Below, in pieces: positions 7,132 to 16,002 of a stretch of DNA of 64,000 nucleotides (position 1 is its first letter; the number at the start of each line of letters is the position of its first letter). The DNA is taken from the NCBI RefSeq assembly GCF_900129875.1, contig NZ_FQXC01000001.1, positions 930,001 through 994,000 on the forward strand. Direction: 5' to 3'. Origin of the DNA: Marivita hallyeonensis. Its GTDB lineage: Bacteria; Pseudomonadota; Alphaproteobacteria; Rhodobacterales; Rhodobacteraceae. The notes under the pieces are model-generated. The model was not told the origin of the DNA and ran no database searches. It was given only the letters and a program-made list of their open reading frames with translations. The translations under genes and the position numbers were made by a program.

Positions 7132-8817
7132 ATGGCATTGGACGAACGCAAAGGCGTGTGGAAATCCGGGCGCGGCAAAGGTCGTGTCACGCCGAAGGGC
7201 CGTCAATTCACCGACGCTGCACTGGCCGAGGTGCAATCGCTTCTCGCCGATCGCCCGCGCCGTCGGGACCTGCTGATCGAATTCCTGCACCTCTTGCAGG
7301 ACACGCACGGCCATCTCAACGCCGCGCATTTGCGTGCCTTGGCCGAAGAGATGCGCCTGAGCATGGCCGAAGTCTACGAGGTCGCCAGCTTCTACGCCCA
7401 TTTCGACATCGTCAAAGAGGATGAGACGCCGCCGCCCGCGTTGACCATCCGCGTCTGCGACTCGCTTTCCTGCGAACTGGCGGGGGCACAGCAATTGATC
7501 TCGGCGCTTGAGGACGGGCTCGACCCGACAGAGGTCCGCGTCCTTCGCGCGCCTTGCATGGGCCGCTGCGACACCGCTCCGGTGCTGGAGCTGGGACACA
7601 ACCACATAGATCACGCGACCCCCGAAAAGGTACAGGCCGCCATCGCCGCCGGTGACACGCACGCACATATCCCCGACTATCAGGATCTGAACGCCTATCT
7701 CAAAACCGGTGGGTACTCCGCTCTGACCGAGCTGCGCGCCAATGGTGATTGGGAAGCGGTGCAGGACAAGGTGCTTGAAAGCGGCTTGCGCGGGCTTGGC
7801 GGCGCGGGCTTCCCGTCCGGCAAGAAATGGGGCTTCGTGCGCGCCAATCCGGGTCCGCGCTATCTGGCTGTGAACGGAGACGAGGGCGAACCGGGCACGT
7901 TCAAGGACCGGTTCTACCTCGAACGTGTGCCGCATCTTTTCCTCGAAGGCATGCTGATCGCGGCCTGGGCGGTCGAGGCGGAAACCTGCTTCATCTACAT
8001 GCGCGACGAATACCCGGCCGTCCTCGAAATCCTGCGCCGCGAGATCGCCGCGCTCGAAGCCACTGGCATGGTCGCTCCGGGTTATATCGACCTGCGGCGC
8101 GGGGCAGGGGCCTATATCTGCGGCGAAGAATCCGCGATGATCGAGTCGATCGAAGGCAAGCGCGGCTTGCCGCGCCATCGCCCACCCTTCGTGGCGCAGG
8201 TCGGCGTCTTCGGACGCCCGACACTCGTCCACAATGTCGAAACGCTCTACTGGGTTGCCCGCGTCTGCCGCGAGGGCCCCGAATGCCTGAACAGCACGGA
8301 AAAGAACGGACGCAGGGGCCTGCGTTCCTATTCGGTGTCCGGGCGCGTTGCACAACCGGGCGTCTACCTTCTGCCCGCCGGCAGCACGATCTCCGATATC
8401 ATCGCGGCCGCAGGCGGCATGGCCAAAGGCCACAGCTTCAAAGCCTACCAGCCGGGCGGCCCGTCCTCCGGCCTTCTGCCTAGCTCCATGCACGACATCC
8501 CTCTGGATTTCGACACGCTGCAACCGCACGGGTCCTTCATCGGCTCCGCCGCCGTTGTGGTCCTGTCGGATCAGGACAAAGCCCGCGATGCCGCGCTCAA
8601 CATGCTGCGCTTCTTCGAAGACGAATCCTGCGGCCAGTGTACACCCTGCCGGGTCGGCTGTGAAAAGGCGGTCAAGCTGATGCAGGCGGATCATTGGAAC
8701 CAGCCGTTGCTCGAAGAGCTGTGTCAGGCCATGGCCGATGCATCGATCTGTGGCCTTGGGCAAGCCGCGCCGAACCCGATCCGTCTGACAATGAAGCACT
8801 TCCCGGACGAGGTCTGA
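7132..8817 (+). CDS. NuoE-NuoF fusion, NAD-dependent formate dehydrogenase beta-type flavoprotein
   Basis: A 561-residue protein joining two modules usually found as FdsG and FdsB (or NuoE and NuoF). Residues about 20-150 are a NuoE-like thioredoxin-fold domain with a 2Fe-2S cluster: RVCDSLSC and later APCMGRCD give the four cysteines. Residues about 195-400 are the NuoF FMN/NADH domain (GLRGLGGAGFPSGKKWGF, NGDEGEPGTFKDR, GAGAYICGEES). The C-terminus has the 4Fe-4S site (ESCGQCTPCRVGC and SICGLG). It would pass electrons from a partner dehydrogenase to NAD. The expected molybdenum alpha subunit (FdsA) is not next to it; ftsY follows 64 bases later. The start is preceded by AAGGAAGGG. Confidence 0.8.
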   Translation: MALDERKGVWKSGRGKGRVTPKGRQFTDAALAEVQSLLADRPRRRDLLIEFLHLLQDTHGHLNAAHLRALAEEMRLSMAEVYEVASFYAHFDIVKEDETPPPALTIRVCDSLSCELAGAQQLISALEDGLDPTEVRVLRAPCMGRCDTAPVLELGHNHIDHATPEKVQAAIAAGDTHAHIPDYQDLNAYLKTGGYSALTELRANGDWEAVQDKVLESGLRGLGGAGFPSGKKWGFVRANPGPRYLAVNGDEGEPGTFKDRFYLERVPHLFLEGMLIAAWAVEAETCFIYMRDEYPAVLEILRREIAALEATGMVAPGYIDLRRGAGAYICGEESAMIESIEGKRGLPRHRPPFVAQVGVFGRPTLVHNVETLYWVARVCREGPECLNSTEKNGRRGLRSYSVSGRVAQPGVYLLPAGSTISDIIAAAGGMAKGHSFKAYQPGGPSSGLLPSSMHDIPLDFDTLQPHGSFIGSAAVVVLSDQDKARDAALNMLRFFEDESCGQCTPCRVGCEKAVKLMQADHWNQPLLEELCQAMADASICGLGQAAPNPIRLTMKHFPDEV

Positions 8818-8881
8818 GCCTTCCATATTTGCAGCAGAAGGACTAGGTGAAGGGAAAGTCTTCAACCATCGGGCGGGCCTC

Positions 8882-10282
8882 ATGTCCTTTTTCGGTAAGC
8901 TGAAATCCAAGCTCTTCAAATCCTCCTCCAAACTGGACGAAGGGCTGGACGCGATTGTGCAGGACGGTGGGGAAGAAACCCCGACGCCCGAGGCGCCCCC
9001 ACCGGCGGATCCGTCGCCGCCAGCTGAACCCGAACCTGTCGCGCCACCGCCGGACGTGCCCGCACCCGAGGCGCCCGAGGAAGAGCCGCAACCCGACCTG
9101 CCCGAACCGGATGCGCCGCAGGAGGTGCCAGAGCCCGACCTGCCAGAGCCGCCGCCCGCCGACCCGACACCGCCCCCGCCTGAACCAGAAGCACCGCAAC
9201 CGGTCGATCCCGAACCTGCACCGGACGTCGTCCCGCCGCCTGAACCACCCGTCGAGATGCCACCTCAGCCGGTGGAGACACCCGCCGCGCCGCCGCTCGA
9301 AGTGCCCAACGTCACACCGCTCGAAACGCCGATGATGACGACGATCACCGCACCGCGGCTCGACATGGCGGAACCCGCGCAGGACGTTCGCAAACCCGGC
9401 TTTCTGAACCGCATCCTTGGCCGCTCGGCTGCCCCGACCGAAATCCGGCGCGAGCTGGACGACGACATGCTCGAACAGCTGGAAGAACTTCTCATCCAGG
9501 CCGATATGGGCGTCGATACGGCGCTGCGGGTCACCGCCAACATCGCCGAAGGCCGCTTTGGCAAGAAACTCAGCGTGCGGGAAATCAAGGAACTGCTTGC
9601 GGGCGAAGTGGCCCGCATCATGGACCCGGTCGCCAAACCGATGCCGCTTTACCCGACCAAGCCACAGGTCGTGCTGGTGGTGGGCGTCAACGGGTCCGGC
9701 AAGACCACGACCATCGGCAAACTCGCCAGCCAGTTCCGCGCGGCTGGCAAGAAAGTGGTGATCGCCGCGGGCGATACGTTCCGCGCCGCTGCCGTCGAAC
9801 AGTTGCAGGTCTGGGGCGACCGGGCAGGCGTGCCCGTGCTGACTGCTCCCGAAGGCTCTGACCCGGCAAGCCTCGCCTTCGACGCCATGACCAAGGCGCA
9901 GGCCGACGGCGCCGACCTTCTGATGATCGATACCGCGGGCCGTCTGCAGAACCGGCAGGACCTGATGGAGGAGCTGGCCAAGATCGTCCGCGTCATCCGC
10001 AAGAAAGACCCCGACGCGCCGCACAACACGCTTCTGGTGCTCGATGCGACAACTGGGCAGAACGCGCTGAGCCAGGTCAAAACCTTTCAGCAACTTGCCG
10101 ATGTGTCAGGCCTTGTGATGACAAAGCTCGACGGGACAGCGAAGGGCGGCGTGCTGGTTGCACTTGCCGACAAGTTCGGGTTGCCGATCCATGCCATTGG
10201 TGTGGGCGAACAGATCGATGACCTGCAACCTTTCGATCCAGAGGAGTTCGCGGCGGCCCTGACCGGTCTCGAAGCTGCATGA
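8882..10282 (+). CDS. ftsY: Signal recognition particle receptor FtsY
   Basis: A 466-residue SRP-GTPase that receives ribosome-nascent-chain complexes at the inner membrane. Residues 1-20 (MSFFGKLKSKLFKSSSK) form a basic amphipathic membrane-targeting start. Residues about 30-150 are a long acidic proline-rich A region with repeated EPxxP units. The NG domain follows: GVNGSGKTTTIGKLA (G1, about 268), GDTFRAAAVEQL, DTAGRLQN and TKLDGTAKGG. The A region is unusually proline-rich compared with the enterobacterial protein but is common in this order. EamA and ispZ follow downstream, a frequent roseobacter gene order. Confidence 0.95.
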   Translation: MSFFGKLKSKLFKSSSKLDEGLDAIVQDGGEETPTPEAPPPADPSPPAEPEPVAPPPDVPAPEAPEEEPQPDLPEPDAPQEVPEPDLPEPPPADPTPPPPEPEAPQPVDPEPAPDVVPPPEPPVEMPPQPVETPAAPPLEVPNVTPLETPMMTTITAPRLDMAEPAQDVRKPGFLNRILGRSAAPTEIRRELDDDMLEQLEELLIQADMGVDTALRVTANIAEGRFGKKLSVREIKELLAGEVARIMDPVAKPMPLYPTKPQVVLVVGVNGSGKTTTIGKLASQFRAAGKKVVIAAGDTFRAAAVEQLQVWGDRAGVPVLTAPEGSDPASLAFDAMTKAQADGADLLMIDTAGRLQNRQDLMEELAKIVRVIRKKDPDAPHNTLLVLDATTGQNALSQVKTFQQLADVSGLVMTKLDGTAKGGVLVALADKFGLPIHAIGVGEQIDDLQPFDPEEFAAALTGLEAA

Positions 10283-10295
10283 GCGCTTCTTCCGG

Positions 10296-10368
10296 CCGGA
10301 AATATCCCGGGGTGAGGCGCAAGGCGCCGAGGGGCAGAGCCCCTGAGACGGGTTTTCGAAAACCCGTC
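10296..10368. repeat. GC-rich intergenic hairpin cluster with a perfect 22-base palindrome
   Basis: The gap between ftsY and the EamA gene is filled by stacked dyads: GGCGC-AA-GGCGCC, GGGGC-AGA-GCCCC, and a perfect 22-base palindrome (10347-10368) centred on TTTTCGAAAA with GACGGG/CCCGTC arms. The last one ends only 8 bases before the EamA start codon, so it covers the place where a ribosome site would be. The style resembles dispersed intergenic repeats of Rhodobacterales, but I cannot compare genome-wide. Confidence 0.5.
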
Positions 10369-10376
10369 CGCCGCTC

Positions 10377-11282
10377 ATGATCAGCGACTGGCTGATCTCG
10401 CTCGAAGGCACGCCACAGGGCAGTCAGGTCGCGCTCTACCTCGCGCTCATCGCGGCGTTCCTCCATGCCGTCTTTGGCGCGCTGCAGAAAGGCCGCCACG
10501 ACCCTTGGTTGTCGCGCGGTGCGATTGACATCAGCTACGGTCTGATGGCCGCACCATTTGCGTTCTTCGTTGTCCCGTGGCCCGAACCGCATATGTGGCC
10601 GATCTTCCTAGGCGCTTTCATCATTCATTTCGGCTACAAGGTGTTCCAGGCGCTGGCCTACTCGAAAGGCGCGTTTACCGTGGTCTATCCAGTTGTGAGA
10701 GGCATGGGGCCGCTCTTCACGGTCATTGGGGCGTACCTCATCTTTGGTGAGACCTTTACCACCACGCAATGGATCGGTCTTGGTGTACTGCTCTTGGGCA
10801 TCTTCGGCCTGGCCCTGTACAATCTGATCTTCCTGCAAACCGAACGCGACACGCTGGTCGCCGCGCTGGGCTTTGCTGTGACGACAGGGCTTTTTGTTGC
10901 GTTTTATACCACTTACGACGCCTACGGCATCCGGGCCACTGCCGATCCGTTCACCTTCCTTGCGTGGTTTTTCATGATCGACGGCATCGCCATGCCGATC
11001 ATCGCGGCCATCCGTTACCGCAATATGGCGGTGCGACCCGCGCTGCCGCCACTGGCTCTCCGGGGTGTGATCGGCGGTTTGCTGGCCTTCCTGAGCTTCG
11101 GCTCCATAATGTTGGCCACGCGGCTCGATCAAGTGGGCGAAGCGGCGGTGCTGCGCGAAACCTCCACCGTCTTCGCTGCGATCATCGGCTGGGTGTTTTT
11201 GAAGGAAACCGTTGGCCCGCGCAGGATTGCGCTCATGGCCCTGATCGCGCTAGGGGCGGTCATCGTAGAAGCAGGAGGCTAG
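10377..11282 (+). CDS. EamA-family (drug/metabolite transporter) permease
   Basis: A 301-residue inner-membrane protein with about ten hydrophobic helices in two EamA-like halves. The first half begins ALYLALIAAFLHAVFGALQKGRHDPWLSRG, and the second half ends with the FAAIIGWVFLKETVGPRRI helix-hairpin that is typical of the family. Substrate unknown; family members export amino acids, nucleotides or other small metabolites. No clear ribosome site precedes the ATG; instead the 22-base palindrome sits there, so translation could be coupled or structure-controlled. The stop is followed 3 bases later by the ispZ start. Confidence 0.85.
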   Translation: MISDWLISLEGTPQGSQVALYLALIAAFLHAVFGALQKGRHDPWLSRGAIDISYGLMAAPFAFFVVPWPEPHMWPIFLGAFIIHFGYKVFQALAYSKGAFTVVYPVVRGMGPLFTVIGAYLIFGETFTTTQWIGLGVLLLGIFGLALYNLIFLQTERDTLVAALGFAVTTGLFVAFYTTYDAYGIRATADPFTFLAWFFMIDGIAMPIIAAIRYRNMAVRPALPPLALRGVIGGLLAFLSFGSIMLATRLDQVGEAAVLRETSTVFAAIIGWVFLKETVGPRRIALMALIALGAVIVEAGG

Positions 11283-11285
11283 GCC

Positions 11286-11885
11286 TTGGCACATCGCAAC
11301 GTCCCGCAATGGGTGAAATCCGCGCTGGAACTGGGCCCGGTGATCGGGTTCTTCGTCGCGTATCTTTATCTCAAGGACGAGGTCTTCACGATTGGCGGCA
11401 CGGAATATGACGGATTCATTGTTGTCACCGCCGGGTTCATCCCGGTCATCCTCGCCTCGATGGGCGTTTTGTGGTGGCTGACCGGCCATATCAGCCGCAT
11501 GCAGATCGTGACTGCGGTGCTGGTTGTGGTGTTCGGCGGGCTGACCGTCTGGCTCAATGACGACCGGTTCATCAAGATGAAGCCCACAATGGTCTACCTG
11601 CTTTTGGGCGGCGTGCTCGCCATCGGTCTATTGCGCGGGCAAAGCTATCTGCGGGTTGTCATGGGCGAACTGCTCCCGATGGAGCAGGAGGGCTGGATGA
11701 TCCTCACCCGGCGCATGACCGCGTTCTTCTTTCTTTTGGCGGCCTCGAACGAGATTGTCTGGCGCACTCAAAGCACCGAGGTCTGGGTTTATTTCGAAAC
11801 CTTCGTCCTCACCGGCGCGCTGTTCTTCTTTTTCATCGCGCAGGCGGGTGTGATCCAGAAATACAGCACCGTGGAAGAGGACTGA
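11286..11885 (+). CDS. ispZ: Inner-membrane septation protein IspZ (YciB family)
   Basis: A 199-residue membrane protein with five or six helices, matching the intracellular septation protein A family: VKSALELGPVIGFFVAYL near the N-terminus, GGLTVWLNDDRFIKMKPTMVYLL in the middle (about residues 79-101) and the conserved SNEIVWRTQSTEVWVYFE segment. It is linked to cell-envelope and division integrity. The start codon is TTG at 11286, chosen because an excellent AGGAGG ribosome site precedes it and no in-frame ATG precedes the conserved start. It is almost certainly co-transcribed with the EamA gene. Confidence 0.9.
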   Translation: MAHRNVPQWVKSALELGPVIGFFVAYLYLKDEVFTIGGTEYDGFIVVTAGFIPVILASMGVLWWLTGHISRMQIVTAVLVVVFGGLTVWLNDDRFIKMKPTMVYLLLGGVLAIGLLRGQSYLRVVMGELLPMEQEGWMILTRRMTAFFFLLAASNEIVWRTQSTEVWVYFETFVLTGALFFFFIAQAGVIQKYSTVEED

Positions 11886-11935
11886 CGCAGCTCTCTCAGG
11901 TCGGACAAACTGTCCGGCCCGGTGCTTGCGCGCGT

Positions 11936-12376
11936 CTACCCCCGGCGGTCGATCTTGGTGGAGAGATGAATGAAGCTTTCCGAGCTTTGAACGCCCTTCG
12001 CTTCGGCAATGTCGTCCAGGGTCGCGTCCAGCTCTTGGGTGGAGCGCGCGCTCAGTTCGATCACGAGATCCGCCCGGCCTGACACGGTCACCACCGCATC
12101 GACATGGGGCAGGGCACGCAGACGGGCCAGGACCTCTGGCCCCGTGCGCGGCGTGATGGAGACCAGAACAGTCGCCCGGATCGGCGCGGCCAGCGCGTCT
12201 CCGCGGCGCAGGGTAAAGCCCGCAATCGCACCTTTGGCCACGAGCCGGTCGATACGCGTCTGAACCGTCGTCCGCGCCAACCCCAGTTTGCGGGCAAGTT
12301 CCGCAACGGGCGCGCGTGCATCTTTCTGCAAGAGCGCGATCAATCGGGTATCGATATCGTCGATCTGTAAGGTCAC
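11936..12376 (-). CDS. Lrp/AsnC-family transcriptional regulator
   Basis: A 146-residue regulator with an N-terminal helix-turn-helix (DDIDTRLIALLQKDARAPVA, then ELARKLGLARTTVQTRIDRL) and a C-terminal RAM ligand-binding domain (about residues 65-140). I chose the GTG at 12376 because it gives the usual family start MTLQIDDID; a longer frame opens at an ATG at 12448 but its extra 24 residues do not look like the family. It is divergent from the ornithine-decarboxylase-type gene, which makes that gene a likely target, since Lrp-type proteins often control amino-acid genes next to them. Confidence 0.82.
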   Translation of the reverse strand: MTLQIDDIDTRLIALLQKDARAPVAELARKLGLARTTVQTRIDRLVAKGAIAGFTLRRGDALAAPIRATVLVSITPRTGPEVLARLRALPHVDAVVTVSGRADLVIELSARSTQELDATLDDIAEAKGVQSSESFIHLSTKIDRRG

Positions 12377-12480
12377 TCCGTCAATATGACTCTTCGAGAC
12401 TCGAAAAAGCAAGAATTGCCGAATCCTTTTGTTATTGTCGTCCCGCACACTTGTGCAAAATCAACACCCATGAGGCAGCC

Positions 12481-13662
12481 ATGGTCGCCGGAGCAGACGA
12501 TATCCGCCACGCCCGCTACGACACCGCCCGTGTCGCGGCTTTGATCCGGGAAGCCCCGCCCGAAGACCCTGTGTTCCTGTTCCGACCAGAGGCGCTGACC
12601 CGTCGCGCCGAAACCTTCAAACGCGGCTTTCCGGGCCACGTGAGCTACGCAGTTAAAGCCAACCCCTCCACCGACGTGCTCGACACCCTCGTTCGGTCCG
12701 GCGTCACGGCCTTTGACGTGGCCTCGGTGGCCGAGATGCGCGCTGTACGGGAGTGCCTGCCCGATGCCCGGCTGCATTATCACAACCCGATCCGATCGGC
12801 GGCGGAGATCGCAGAGGCCAAATCGTTGCACGTTGCCTCGTGGTCCGTCGACCGGTTGTCCGAACTCGACAAGCTGGGCGCGCTTCCCCCGACAACGCAG
12901 ATCGCGGTGCGGGTGACCCTCAATCGCGGAGGCGCGGCCTATGATTTCGGTACTAAGTTCGGAGCAGGCCCGGACATGGCAGTTGCGCTGCTGAAAGACG
13001 TATCCGCACGCGGTCTCAGCCTCGCGCTGACGTTCCACCCGGGAACGCAATGCACCGATCCCCACGCCTGGACGGATTACATCGCCGCCTGTGCGCTGAT
13101 CGCCCGCCAGGCCCGCTTTCGACTTGCGGCGCTCAATGTCGGCGGTGGTTTTCCGTCGCGCGAAGCCGCCGAGGGGCCGGTGCTGGCACCGATTTTCGAT
13201 GCGATCCGGTCCGCCATCGCCACACATTTCCCCGACGACCCACCGACCCTATGGTGCGAGCCGGGGCGTGCGATGGTGGCGGATGCGGCGTGGTTGCTGT
13301 TGCGCGTCAAGGCACGCTGTGGCCATATCCTCTATCTCAATGACGGTCTCTACGGCGCGCTGGGCGAATGGCGCGACATGCCGGTGCCCGGCCAACGCAG
13401 CACCTTTGGCCCGCAGGGCGTCGAGCGCGGCGGCAACCCTCAGCCATTCACCATTTTCGGTCCCACCTGCGACAGCCTGGACCGTGTTCCGGGCACGTGG
13501 GAGCTGCCCTCTGACATTGCCGAAGGCGACCATATCCTCATTCGCGCCGCCGGGGCATACAGCACGGCCCTCGTCACGGCGTTCAACGGATACGGTACCC
13601 GCCAGCAGATTGACCTTCGCACCGTGAAAGGTGGCACTGGACAGGGGCGTCTGGCAGGCTAG
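12481..13662 (+). CDS. Type III PLP-dependent decarboxylase (ornithine/diaminopimelate decarboxylase fold)
   Basis: A 393-residue group IV decarboxylase. The PLP lysine is in SYAVKANPS (about residue 58), the glycine-rich phosphate loop is LNVGGGFPSR (about 219-228), and the C-terminal active-site cysteine motif is GPTCDSLDRV (about 328-337). This fits ornithine (or lysine) decarboxylase, making putrescine for polyamine synthesis; meso-diaminopimelate decarboxylase is less likely because the protein is shorter and lacks the usual LysA motifs. It is divergent from an Lrp regulator. Start ATG 12481 agrees with the conserved N-terminus; the ribosome site (AGGCAGCC) is weak. Confidence 0.8.
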   Translation: MVAGADDIRHARYDTARVAALIREAPPEDPVFLFRPEALTRRAETFKRGFPGHVSYAVKANPSTDVLDTLVRSGVTAFDVASVAEMRAVRECLPDARLHYHNPIRSAAEIAEAKSLHVASWSVDRLSELDKLGALPPTTQIAVRVTLNRGGAAYDFGTKFGAGPDMAVALLKDVSARGLSLALTFHPGTQCTDPHAWTDYIAACALIARQARFRLAALNVGGGFPSREAAEGPVLAPIFDAIRSAIATHFPDDPPTLWCEPGRAMVADAAWLLLRVKARCGHILYLNDGLYGALGEWRDMPVPGQRSTFGPQGVERGGNPQPFTIFGPTCDSLDRVPGTWELPSDIAEGDHILIRAAGAYSTALVTAFNGYGTRQQIDLRTVKGGTGQGRLAG

Positions 13663-13704
13663 TGTCCGCCGCAGTACCGCAAGGGTCAACGGCGCGAGGG
13701 ACAA

Positions 13705-16002
13705 ATGGAAAAATTCGGCAAGTCACAACCTGTGAAACGGGTAGAGGACATTCGCTTCCTGACAGGTGCGGGCCGCTATGTGGATGATATCGCGCCAGAG
13801 GATGCCTTGCGCGGCTACGTCTTCCGGTCACCTGTCGCCCATGCGACGGTGGATACCTTGGATGTCACCGACGCGCGGCAGATCCCGGGCGTGCAGCTTG
13901 TCCTGACGGCACAGGACCTGACCGAGATGGGCATCACCGAAGGGATGTGGGGCACCACCGTGCCAAACCGCGACGGCACCAAGGGCGCGGCCCCGTTTCG
14001 CCCGCTGCTGGCGACCGACACGGTGCGTTACGTAGGCGAACCGGTGGCGTTCATCGTTGCCGAGACGCTCGAAGCGGCGCGCGATGCGGCCGAAGCCATC
14101 GAATTCGACTATACCGAGAAACCCGTGCATCTGGCGCATGCCGTTGGCGGCGAGGCTCTGCATTCCGTCGCGCCCGATAACCGGGCATTCGACTGGGGCA
14201 TGGGGGATGAAACCGCAACGCAGGCAGCGTTCGACGCGGCGCACCGGACGGTCAGCCTCGATGTCGAAGACAACCGCATCATCGTCAACGCCATGGAACC
14301 GCGGGGCTGCTACGCGGAGATGGAGGGCGATCGCGTGCATCTGTCGCTCAATGCGCAAGGTGTCTGGAGCCACAAGACCGAACTGGCCCGAGTGCTCAAC
14401 GTGACCGAGGACGCCATTCGCGTGACCAATCCGGATGTGGGAGGGGGCTTTGGTATGAAAGCCATGCCACATAACGAAAACTTCCTCGTCGCGATCGCGG
14501 CAAAACATCTGGATCGTCCGGTCCGGTGGATGTCCGAGCGTACCGAAGGCATGCTGAGCGACAGCGCCGGACGGGATTTGAATCACACCGCCGAACTGGC
14601 CTTTGACGCGAACAACCGCATCACCGCCTACCGCGTGCACACGGTTGCCAATATGGGCGCTTACAACTCTCACTTTGCGCAGGCGATTCAGACCAGCTTG
14701 TTCTCCAAGGTGCTGATGGGGGTCTACGATGTGCAGACCTCGTGGCTGCACGTTGAGGGCGTTTACACCAACACCACGCCCGTCGATGCCTATCGCGGGG
14801 CCGGGCGGCCCGAGGCGATCTACCTTCTCGAACGTGTGATCGACCGCGCCGCGCGGGAACTGGACATCGACCCGTGGGACCTGCGCCGCATCAATTTCAT
14901 CAAACCGCACCAGTTCCCTTACAAGACGACAACGGGCGAAACCTATGACGTCGGTGATTTCGACCGTGTTCTCGACAGCATTGCCCGCTTTGCTGACAAG
15001 GACGGATTCGAGTCCCGTCGGTCCGAAAGCCAGTCGCAGGGCAAGCTGCGCGGCTTGGGGTTGTGTTACTACATCGAAAGCATTCTTGGTGCGCCGACCG
15101 AAGACGTGAAGGTGACCTTCGATGAAGACGGTGGTGCGTCGATCTATGTCGGCACGCAGTCGAACGGGCAGGGGCACGAGACGGTATTCACGCAGTTCCT
15201 GTCGGATCAAACCGGGATTCCTGCGGACAAGATCCGCTTCGTGCAGGGCGACAGCGACCTGATCGCGCGCGGCGGCGGCACGGGTGGATCGCGGTCCGTC
15301 ACCATCCAGAACACCGCGACGCTTGCGGCTGTCGACAAGATGATCACAGCCTTCACCGCGTTTCTGGCCGAGCAGCAGGATGTGCCGCAAGGCGACATCA
15401 GCTTCGACGACGAACAGTTCCGTGTCGGCACATCGAATGTCACGCCGACGATGCTCGAGGTCGCCCAAATGGCGCGCGAGGCCGGGCGCGAAGACCTTCT
15501 GACCTTTGACGCCACGGTTCAACTCGACGCGCGCAGCTTCCCCAACGGAGCGCATGTGGCCGAGGTCGAGATTGATCCCGAAACAGGTCACGTCACGGTC
15601 GAGCGGTATACGGTGGTTGACGATTTCGGCAACCTTATCAACCCGATGCTCGCCGAAGGTCAGGTCCACGGCGGTGTTGTGCAAGGCGTCGGCCAGGCGT
15701 TGACCGAACGCGTTGTCTACGATGAGGACGGGCAGCTCCTCACGGCAACGTTCATGGACTATGCAATGCCGCGCGCCGATGATGTTCCCATGATTGGCTT
15801 TTCAACGGAGGCGACCCCATCGACCACCAACCCCATGGGCATGAAAGGCTGCGGCGAGGCCGGAACCGTGGGTGCGTTGGCCGCCGTCGCAAATGCGGTT
15901 CAGGACGCCATGTGGGCACAGGGTGTGCGGCAGGCGGATATGCCGTTCACGCCGCAACGGGTTTGGGGCATGTTGCAGGATGCGCGCGTCGCGGCTGAGT
16001 AA
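13705..16002 (+). CDS. Xanthine-dehydrogenase/CoxL-family molybdopterin-binding subunit
   Basis: A 765-residue large subunit of a molybdenum hydroxylase. The N-terminus RVEDIRFLTGAGRYVDDI is the family start; the active-site loop reads AYRGAGRPEA (about residue 362), the form II CoxL pattern rather than the AYRCSFR of true aerobic CO dehydrogenase. The catalytic glutamate is in GMKGCGEAGTVGA (about 712-724). So this is an aldehyde/purine/aromatic hydroxylase of unknown substrate. The FAD subunit (CoxM) and 2Fe-2S subunit (CoxS) usually encoded beside it are absent here; the next gene is a DUF2235 protein that overlaps its end. It would have to work with partners from elsewhere or alone. Confidence 0.82.
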   Translation: MEKFGKSQPVKRVEDIRFLTGAGRYVDDIAPEDALRGYVFRSPVAHATVDTLDVTDARQIPGVQLVLTAQDLTEMGITEGMWGTTVPNRDGTKGAAPFRPLLATDTVRYVGEPVAFIVAETLEAARDAAEAIEFDYTEKPVHLAHAVGGEALHSVAPDNRAFDWGMGDETATQAAFDAAHRTVSLDVEDNRIIVNAMEPRGCYAEMEGDRVHLSLNAQGVWSHKTELARVLNVTEDAIRVTNPDVGGGFGMKAMPHNENFLVAIAAKHLDRPVRWMSERTEGMLSDSAGRDLNHTAELAFDANNRITAYRVHTVANMGAYNSHFAQAIQTSLFSKVLMGVYDVQTSWLHVEGVYTNTTPVDAYRGAGRPEAIYLLERVIDRAARELDIDPWDLRRINFIKPHQFPYKTTTGETYDVGDFDRVLDSIARFADKDGFESRRSESQSQGKLRGLGLCYYIESILGAPTEDVKVTFDEDGGASIYVGTQSNGQGHETVFTQFLSDQTGIPADKIRFVQGDSDLIARGGGTGGSRSVTIQNTATLAAVDKMITAFTAFLAEQQDVPQGDISFDDEQFRVGTSNVTPTMLEVAQMAREAGREDLLTFDATVQLDARSFPNGAHVAEVEIDPETGHVTVERYTVVDDFGNLINPMLAEGQVHGGVVQGVGQALTERVVYDEDGQLLTATFMDYAMPRADDVPMIGFSTEATPSTTNPMGMKGCGEAGTVGALAAVANAVQDAMWAQGVRQADMPFTPQRVWGMLQDARVAAE

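Noticed and set aside
6754-8931. Very long open frame on the minus strand opposite the NuoE/NuoF fusion
   Set aside because: It is the mirror of a well-supported plus-strand gene; its translation shows no family motif, and long antisense frames are expected at this GC content.
13828-15684. 618-codon open frame opposite the CoxL-like gene
   Set aside because: It lacks recognisable domains and is fully explained by codon bias of the CoxL-like gene on the other strand.
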